From contig JAFEMH010000753.1 in assembly GCA_022495995.1 (NCBI GenBank), forward strand, positions 539,001 to 603,000: DNA of 64,000 nucleotides. Direction: 5' to 3'. The notes under the pieces are model-generated. The model was given only the letters and a program-made list of their open reading frames with translations. It was not told the origin of the DNA and made no database searches. The DNA comes from Adenophora triphylla var. japonica. Lineage: Eukaryota; Streptophyta; Magnoliopsida; Asterales; Campanulaceae. A program made the translations under genes and the position numbers. Shown here one piece after another: positions 57,388-64,000 of the stretch (position 1 is its first letter; each line of letters begins with the position of its first letter).

Positions 57388-57640
57388 CTCCCTCCTTCTC
57401 GAAAAATTTAGATCACTTTGACTTTAATAGTCAACTCAATCGAATTTTGACCGTAATTTTATGAAAATTTAGATAATTTTATGCAATTATAAAAAGTGTT
57501 ATTGTTTTACCATTAAAAATACTATCAATAACAATTTTTAGAATTTCATGGAAATATCAATATTTTTCTATAAAATTATTCATATTTTTTATAAAAATAT
57601 GTCAAAATTTGATTGAGTTGATTATGCGAAATAAAGGGAG
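57388..57640. mobile_element. Stowaway-like MITE, diverged
   Basis: Starts CTCCCTCCTTCTCGAAAAAT after TA. The complement of the right end is CTCCCTTTATTTCGCATAAT; the right TA is lost. Long inner inverted repeat (CAACTCAATCGAATTTTGAC / CAAAATTTGATTGAGTTG). Confidence 0.7.
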
Positions 57641-57780
57641 CGATCGGATCTACACACTTTTATTTTTAAAAAGTATATTACAAAAGTAACCAAAATCCAT
57701 GTCAGTTAAATTGTAAATTGAGAGAAAGTCAGACAGTCGATACACACAGCCAGACCACTTGCTTGTTTTCATTCCATTTA

Positions 57781-58015
57781 CTCCCTCCATCCCAACATAA
57801 TATGCACATTTGTGGGTCGCGCGGGAATTAAGGAGAAAAGTGAAAAAGGTGATGTGTTGTGAGTGTAGATGGTTGGATAGGAGAGAAAAAGTGGAGTAAG
57901 TGGGTAATGGTTGTGAGTAGAGAGAAGTGGGTCCCATTTCCATTTTGGAAAAGTGCAGATTATTGTGGGACGTCCAAAAGGGGTCTTTTTGCGAATTATC
58001 GTGGGACGGAGGGAG
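57781..58015. mobile_element. Stowaway-type MITE
   Basis: CTCCCTCCATCCCAACATAA and its right-end complement CTCCCTCCGTCCCACGATAA, TA on both sides. 235 bp. Confidence 0.88.
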
Positions 58016-58090
58016 TACATTTGAATTAAAAATTTTGGTACACGCCAATTTCCAAATAATAGTTATGTATACTATTACTACATTATTATA

Positions 58091-58318
58091 CTCCAGTACC
58101 GTCCCACGTGAATGAAAAATTTTAGTCAAATTGATGTAATTTTGATCAATAATTTAAATAAAAAATAGTGATTCTAATAAAAATTTAATTTTTTACTATA
58201 ACACAATTAATTATATTTTCAAAAATGATTTTTAATTTTTTATAAGAATTATTATTTTCTATTTAAATTAATAGTTAAAATTATTGCAATTTGACTAAAA
58301 GTCTCGTGATGGAGGGAG
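58091..58318. mobile_element. Stowaway-like MITE, diverged
   Basis: CTCCAGTACCGTCCCACG start, complement of right end CTCCCTCCATCACGAGAC, TA on both sides. 228 bp. Confidence 0.75.
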
Positions 58319-58506
58319 TATGTATTGAAATAGAAACCGCAAATCTACAGCCGTAGGATCAAACAAATTGAAAAGAAATCCAACGATTGAAAATAAAAAG
58401 ATTAAAACTGATGTTGGAGGTGAGAATCAATCCTGACCGCTCTTTATCTTTTCTGAAACACAATCCTAGCCACTCATTGTGTGGCGATTATTCTTGACCT
58501 TTATTG

Positions 58507-58507
<1 letters not shown>

Positions 58508-58593
<86 letters not shown>
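58508..58593. repeat. (TA)n microsatellite, left of a Stowaway
   Basis: About 85 bases of uninterrupted TA repeat, reaching the Stowaway at 58594. Confidence 0.97.
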
Positions 58594-58594
<1 letters not shown>

Positions 58595-58874
58595 TCCCTC
58601 CGTCCCACCTCACTTGACACCCTTGAAGTGGGCACGTGAACTAAGAAAAAAGAATAAAATAAAAAAAATGTGTGGTAGAAAATGAAGAGAGAGAATGAGT
58701 GGGATAAATAGTAGTGTTGGTTGAATAAATTGAGTGGTGGAAAATGAAGAGAGAGAATGAGTGGTGGGGTAGAGTGAATATAAAATTATAAAAAGTAGGC
58801 TATTTTGAGAAATGTCAAGTGAGCTGGGATGGCTCAAAATGAAAATAAGTGTCAAGTGAGATGAAACGGAGGGA

Positions 58875-58875
<1 letters not shown>
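58594..58875. mobile_element. Stowaway-type MITE inside a TA microsatellite
   Basis: CTCCCTCCGTCCCACCTCAC start, complement of right end CTCCCTCCGTTTCATCTCAC; 282 bp, TA tracts on both sides. An inner segment GAAAATGAAGAGAGAGAATG is duplicated. Confidence 0.9.

Positions 58876-58948
<73 letters not shown>
58876..58948. repeat. (TA)n microsatellite, right of a Stowaway
   Basis: About 73 bases of TA repeat directly after the Stowaway. Open frames across it are artefacts. Confidence 0.97.
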
Positions 58949-58951
<3 letters not shown>

Positions 58952-60116
58952 AGTTTACATATATATAAAAAAATATTTTTATGATTATGAAAATGAAATA
59001 AGTTAAAGTAAGTTTGATGAATACATTGAATATCTTATTTAAGAAAAGCCTAATATGTGTCCTTAGACCATCTTCAACCCACATCAAATTCTTCTTCATT
59101 TTTTTAAAATGACAATTATTCATCCTTCCAACCCACTTAAAAAATGAAGGAGATGAATAGGCTTCCTTCAAATTTGAAGTAACACTATTCATCTTATTCA
59201 TTTTGAAAGTAATGATTCCAAAAACGTTCGGATCATTACAAATCCAGCGTAAGGTTGTATCTTATATAATTAAATAGTCTGAAAAAGAATAACAAACACG
59301 TAAACTAAGTCTGGGCTTTACCGGCGAATGTCCTACAGCGTGAGAGTAAGTATTTGTGTTTAGAGAGAGAAATCAATTGACAATAGTTTAAAGTCAAAAG
59401 ATGAATTATCAAAATAATGTGAATTATGTCTTGTATTTATAGGCATAGCATTGTAGTTACCATGTTTCATAAGAATGCGTGTGAGATAAGGTTATAATCC
59501 TATGGGGATTATAATTGTTCACAAATATTTGAGTAGGATTGGATAATAGCAATCTGCCTGTGCGCATTTGAGGCGTGCTCCTCGTCGTAAATGACATGGT
59601 CGGTCTAAACTGAACTAAGGAAAAGAATTGTAAAGATGGAGAAGCCCATTTCCTTGTATTATATGGAGACCAAGGAGGGCTCCTCATATTCAAAGGAGGT
59701 CTTGCTCGGCCTTGCTGGATGCCTTGCTCGGTATATGAGATTTGTACCTCGTCGGCCTGTAGTCTTGTTGGGCCTTGGTCATTAGCTCTGCTATACCTAA
59801 ATCGACATAGTGGGAAATGACGAGAAGGCATAACGAGCAAAGGTAGGGAAGGCCCACTCCACTTGTCGTAATTGAGACTTGTATGAATTTATATTTTGAG
59901 CCCAATTCATTGGGTCTAGCCCGGCCTAGCCCACGTTCGTTCCTCGATTTATACCGTTCAGTGGCACCCGACTTCCTAGCTCGGCTATGACGAGGAGAAA
60001 GTAATGCTCTACCTCGGATTAAACGAATACGAATGGGCACTTACGTATCATGGGGCACTTCAGTTTCCACCGTTTAATTCGTATAATGATAGGCGCGTTG
60101 ACGCGCCCCGACCCGT
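58949..60116. other. unassigned stretch, possible old LTR remnant
   Basis: Becomes GC-richer from about 59560, with repeats of CCTTGCTCGG. Minus-strand frames 59457-59840 and 59690-60040 overlap without a recognised domain. A 7-bp stem GGCGCGT-TG-ACGCGCC lies at 60092-60107 just before the next LTR. I cannot fix any element ends. Confidence 0.4.
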
Positions 60117-61904
60117 TGAATGAACGCTCGCCCGAAAACAAAAGGAAATGTTTGATTCTGTTTTTCCCTTGTCTTTTTTGTTTTATTTTTCTTTTGAAGC
60201 GAAAAAGGGAGTTTTCGGTTTGTTTTGGGAGTCGCCACGCCGTTTTTAGAGGAAAACATTGAAAAACCTAATTTTAAGAGATTTTGAATCCGGGAGTCTG
60301 GTTACGTGTTGGGAAGAACTAGAGAGTTCACCCAAAACGCCCCTTTCGGGACTTTCAATCAACATTTGGACAAATATGGACATTCAAAAATGTGTGTGCG
60401 ATGTGTGTCAACAAATAAAGTGTGCAAGCCTTAAATTTCATTAATGGTATGGAACTGAATACAACTTGAGAGCCATGATAGGGGGCCACACCCTTTTTAC
60501 ACGTGATATCTTTTATCACAAGGCAGAAGTCTTGAGACGGTGCGCCGGGGAGTTCCCTTGTCGTCCGACACAAGTCTTCTCTTAGCGAGGATGTCGGGCG
60601 ACATAAGGAGCCATGGACAGATTGTCCCTTACAGAGGTAAAGCTACTCTGGAAACGGAAAGATATTTATTGGACTCATTAAAGACACTATTTGAAGGTCT
60701 AAAATCAGTCTTGGGATTGACGGGAGTTATCAAAGTCACGATAGACTTTGAATGATACGGATGTCATGAGACATGGAACATCCGATGTTATCCATGTCGT
60801 ATGACAATCCGCCTCCAATGAATCGCACCCAATCAGATCGTAGGCACTCAAATAGTGGCTTATGAGCCACGAAATGCTTTGGAAAGCTACGAGTTGCGAA
60901 GGGGATGAAGCTGGACAGATCTGAAGTCCAAGAATAGCTTTACGGCTTTTCGGGATCTCTATGTCGTATGACACGGGATCTCCAAGGAGTCCTATGTCGT
61001 CCGACATAGATAGGCCATTCTGTGCCCTTCAGACTGTTTGTTTCCCTTTTGTTCCTCAAGGCAAACCAGGCATGTTTAGCTACTGTAAGCAGTAATATGA
61101 CAATAATATATGAGTATAATGAGAGGATCACATGGCTTTAGTGGCCAAAGTGTGATAAATCACATGATTTTGGCCACTTTGAAGTAGCCATCACCTCCTA
61201 ACTCCATGCAAATACGTAAAGATTGAATCTTTATTGATCCTAAGATGACCAAATGTCCGAGATTCGAGGTGGGGAGAAGTGAATATTGAAGATTCACTTC
61301 TCCACCACCTTTGTCATGCAAAATCCCAATTTCTACATGGTAAGAGAGCAAGTATGCATGCAATGTATATTTAAAGACTTTATTAAAAGGGGAGAGAGTT
61401 TTAGTGTCTACCTATTGTAGTCCACGAAGTAGAATCACCAATAGTATGGTGTCTACCCCTTCAATCACCAACAAAGGAGGCTACTTTGGACCTTGGCTTT
61501 GAAGTGTGTGTGTGTGAGGAGGGAGGTGAGTGTGTGTGTGAGTGTATGAAAGAGAGAGAGAGAGAGGGAGACTCTATTTGGACAGAGTTTTCCCTAGAAT
61601 ACTGGTATTCTCTCTAATACTCACTTCTTGGTTTTTTTTTTTTAAATGATCAGCCATGCCTTCTATTTATAGGCATCCTGACTGAGCTTCCTATATCGGA
61701 CGACAGGGGCAGTTAAACCGCCTTAATGTCCATGTCGTCCGACAGCGTACACCTTTTAGCCATAATGGGCCGAGTGGCTGGTAGGTCCAATGGATTGATG
61801 GGCTGTTGGAATCTTTGGACTCTAATTGCATTCTTAGCAATTTATGCAAGCCCGAATTTAATTAATTTGAATCCAAAACTTGAGTTCGGATCGGGGTACT
61901 CACA
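60117..61904 (-). repeat. 3' LTR of the second Tat/Ogre-like element
   Basis: From TGAATGAACGCTCGCCC to GGTACTCACA, 1788 bp. Clearly homologous to 36046-37784 but more diverged from it than that element's two LTRs are from each other. It keeps TGTCGTCCGACA-type palindromes, TATTTATAG near 61664 and the CA/CT microsatellite. Confidence 0.92.
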
Positions 61905-61916
61905 GAGCCCCTCGGC
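61905..61916 (-). promoter_or_regulatory. polypurine tract of the second element
   Basis: GAGCCCCTCGGC on the plus strand, the complement of GCCGAGGGGCTC. Confidence 0.7.
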
Positions 61917-62099
61917 GACGTCACTTCCACGGGAAGCGGGGTCATCGATAAAAAAATGAGAATCCCGAGCCGGACACGAATGGCGGGGAAAAAGGTGACC
62001 AAGATGGTCAAGTGGCTGGACCTCTTATGAAGAGGATTCCTACGTATCCCGTGGGGGAATCAAGCCGAATCGTAGTTCGTTGAGGATGGGGTGCCAAAT

Positions 62100-62525
62100 G
62101 AAAGGCTACGGGTTTTGTACCCGAAAGTGACTGTTCCAAGGGGAGTCACCCCGGAGATGGGCGTTTGTACCCGAGATTGGCATTCCAAGGAGTCACCCGA
62201 AGATGGGCGTTTGTACCCAGATTGATCGTTCGAGGGAGTCAACCCGAAGATTGACTGTTTCGATGGGGAGTCACCCAAGGATTTGACTTTTTTCTTTGGG
62301 AGTCACCCGCTGGGGATGTTGACTTTTTCTTTGGGAGTCACCCGCTGGAAATGTTGACTTTTTTCTTTGGGAGTCACCCGCTGGTTGGACTGTTTTGATG
62401 GGGAGTCATCTTGAAAGATGTGACCTTTTTCTTTGGGAAGTCGCCCGCTGATTTGACTTTTTTCATTGGGAGTCACCCGCTGGGGACGTTGACTTTTTTC
62501 TTTGGGAGTCACCCGCTAATTTGAC
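62100..62525. repeat. GGGAGTCACCC minisatellite, second element
   Basis: Repeats of TTTCTTTGGGAGTCACCCGC with spacers TGGGGATGTTGAC and the like; complement of the array at 46895-47310. Confidence 0.9.
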
Positions 62526-62775
62526 TGTGGAAATCTATGCGGTCTTTCTGGACCGGGTAGTTTAAGGCCGTTCCGGGCCAATTGTGTGCTGTGTTGGAAA
62601 TCTGTACGGTCTTTCCGGACCGGGTAGTTTAAGGCCGTTCCGGGCCAATTGTGTTGTGGAAATCTGTACGGTCTTTCCGGACCGGGTAGTTTAAGGCCGT
62701 TCCGGGCCATTGTGTTGTGGAAATCTGTACGGTCTTTCCGAACCGGGTAGTTTAAGGCCGTTTCGGGCCATGGAT
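62526..62775. repeat. about 62-bp minisatellite, four units, second element
   Basis: Unit: TGTGGAAATCTGTACGGTCT, TTCCGGACCGGGTAGTTTAA, GGCCGTTCCGGGCCA. Counterpart of 46570-46885. Confidence 0.92.
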
Positions 62776-62829
62776 CTTGGTAATGATATTGTGAACGACT
62801 GAGAGAGGTGGGTATTTGAACCCAAATGA

Positions 62830-63665
62830 ATTATAGGGACGAGCCTAAAGGGGTGTAGGAACAAGCCTAAAAGGGTATAGGAACAAACCTAAAGGGTATA
62901 GGCACAAGCCTAAAGGAGCATAGGAACAAGCCTGAAGAGTTGTAGGAACAAGCCTACGCATAGGAACAAGCCTAGCGAGATATAGGAACGAGCCTTTAGA
63001 GGTGCAGGAACAAGCCTACGCATAGGAACAAGCCTAGAGGGGTATGGGAACAAACCCAAATAGGTGTAGGAACAAGCCTACGGATAGGAACGAGCCTAAA
63101 GAAGTGTAGGAACAAGCCTACGCATAGGAACAAGCCTAGCGAGATATAGGAACGAGCCTATAGAAGTGTAGGAACAAGCCTACGCATAGGAACAAGCCTA
63201 GCGGGGTATGGGAACAAACCCAAATAGGTGTAGGAACAAGCCTACGGATAGGAACGAGCCTAAAGAAGTGTAGGAACAAGCCTAGCGAGATATAGGAACG
63301 AGCCTATAGAAGTGTAGGAACAAGCCTACGCATAGGAACAAGCCTAGCGGGGTATGGGAACAAACCCAAATAGGTGTAGGAACAAGCCTACGGATAGGAA
63401 CGAGCCTAAAGAAGTGTAGGAACAAGCCTACGCATAGGAACAAGCCTAGCGAGATATAGGAACGAGCCTATAGAAGTGTAGGAACAAGCCTACGCATAGG
63501 AACAAGCCTAGCGGGGTATGGGAACAAGCCCAAATAGGTGTAGGAACAAGCCTACGGATAGGAACAAGCCTAAAGAGGTATGGGAACAAGCCCAGAATAG
63601 GTGTAGGAACAAGCCTACGGATAGGAACGAGCCTAAAGAGGTATGGGAACAAGCCCAAAATAGGT
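62830..63665. repeat. AGGAACAAGCCTA minisatellite, second element
   Basis: Higher-order units of about 120-185 bp composed of GTAGGAACAAGCCTACGCAT and GGAACAAGCCTAGCGAGAT. Counterpart of 45785-46495, with a different higher-order organisation. Confidence 0.92.
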
Positions 63666-63869
63666 GTCCGAGATAAACTCAAAAGGATCGCGAGATGAAC
63701 TCTATGACTTGAAATGACTTTATCTGAGAAAGTAATGACGATTTTCAGGTGAATGAGATATGCTTTCATACCTGTGCTGTGCTTACCTGCAAGGGTTGTG
63801 CGCACGATGATCACTTGAAGTGATTGGCTGACTTTGGAAACATTTGTCGGGTAGAACACGAACTTTGCG

Positions 63870-64000
63870 GTTGATATTACCGTTGCAAGACGGATTCTGC
63901 TGTTAATTTGCCGTTGCGAGACGGGTATTGCTGATGAATTGCCGTTGCAAGATGGGCTGTTGAGGACTTGCCCATTGCCAGACTGGCTGCATGATGAACA
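63870..64000. repeat. CCGTTGCAAGACGG repeat, second element
   Basis: TTGCCGTTGCGAGACGGGTA and relatives, counterpart of 45367-45575, cut by the window end. Confidence 0.8.

Larger units (their letters stand above)
60117..64000 (-). mobile_element. second Tat/Ogre-like element, 3' part, opposite orientation
   Basis: LTR, polypurine tract and 3' internal region match the element at 36046-49385 in reverse complement and in the same order: LTR, tract, GGGAGTCACCC array, CCGGACCGGGTAGTTTAAGG array, AGGAACAAGCCTA array, CCGTTGCAAGACGG array. The rest lies beyond the window, so whether it has pol is unknown. Confidence 0.92.

Noticed and set aside
58479..58685. Reading frame with an Ile-Tyr run, and the similar one at 58815-59201
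   Set aside because: Produced by the TA microsatellite.

Overview
This window is plant nuclear DNA from a repeat-rich genome. The evidence is a CACTA transposon, Ty1/copia and Ty3 LTR elements with initiator-Met-type primer sites, Tat/Ogre-like elements with a TGGCGACTCC-type primer site, Stowaway, Tourist-like and hAT-like MITEs, an Au-type SINE end, Helitron-like ends and spliced gene fragments with GT..AG introns. A eudicot is likely; I cannot name the species. I see no intact host gene, no tRNA or rRNA gene and no CRISPR array. Nearly everything is transposable elements, many nested and datable relative to each other by their target-site duplications (TSDs).

Layout. 1-9240: a minus-strand Ty3 element (gag only, 2.76-kb LTR) inserted in a minus-strand Ty1/copia element, so that copia gag and the start of its protease remain. 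9241-14500: AT-rich DNA with a Tourist-like MITE, two abutting Stowaways, the first copy of an unusual palindromic element, and two inverted Tourist-like relatives back to back. 14505-26510: an old LTR-like repeat pair, split by a solo LTR, which is itself split by a 7.8-kb CACTA element with a decayed transposase. 26886-29437: a hAT-like MITE, a short palindromic element, and a nest of Tourist-like MITE, SINE end and palindromic element. 29438-34361: two head-to-tail copies of a Helitron-like unit, the first broken by a 1.7-kb LTR element with only the gag N-terminus. 35386-51297: a replication protein A large-subunit-like pseudogene of about 11 exons, with a complete 13.3-kb Tat/Ogre-like retrotransposon (TSD ACTGC) in exon 3. 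53-55 kb: two more palindromic elements. 55.7 kb: a Helitron 3' end. 57.4-58.9 kb: four Stowaways, one inside a TA microsatellite. 60117-64000: the LTR and 3' region of a second Tat/Ogre-like element in opposite orientation, running off the window.

The most novel item is a five-copy family (11260, 28065, 28862, 53411, 54215). Each copy is flanked by a perfect 9-bp TSD, starts near GAGTNGGTCTGGGGAGAAAC and ends in the complement of GCYAAAATCTGGGGAGAAAC. Four of the five are filled with arrays of nested palindromes (GGATATCC, AAGCTT, TGTCGCGCGACA). The 9-bp TSD points to Mutator-type mobilisation and the architecture resembles a foldback element. I do not recognise it as a described family. Two other themes recur. 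LTR elements here repeatedly keep gag but no polymerase. Short 12-bp near-palindromes with a CGWCCG core are multiplied inside the LTRs or leaders of three unrelated retroelements.
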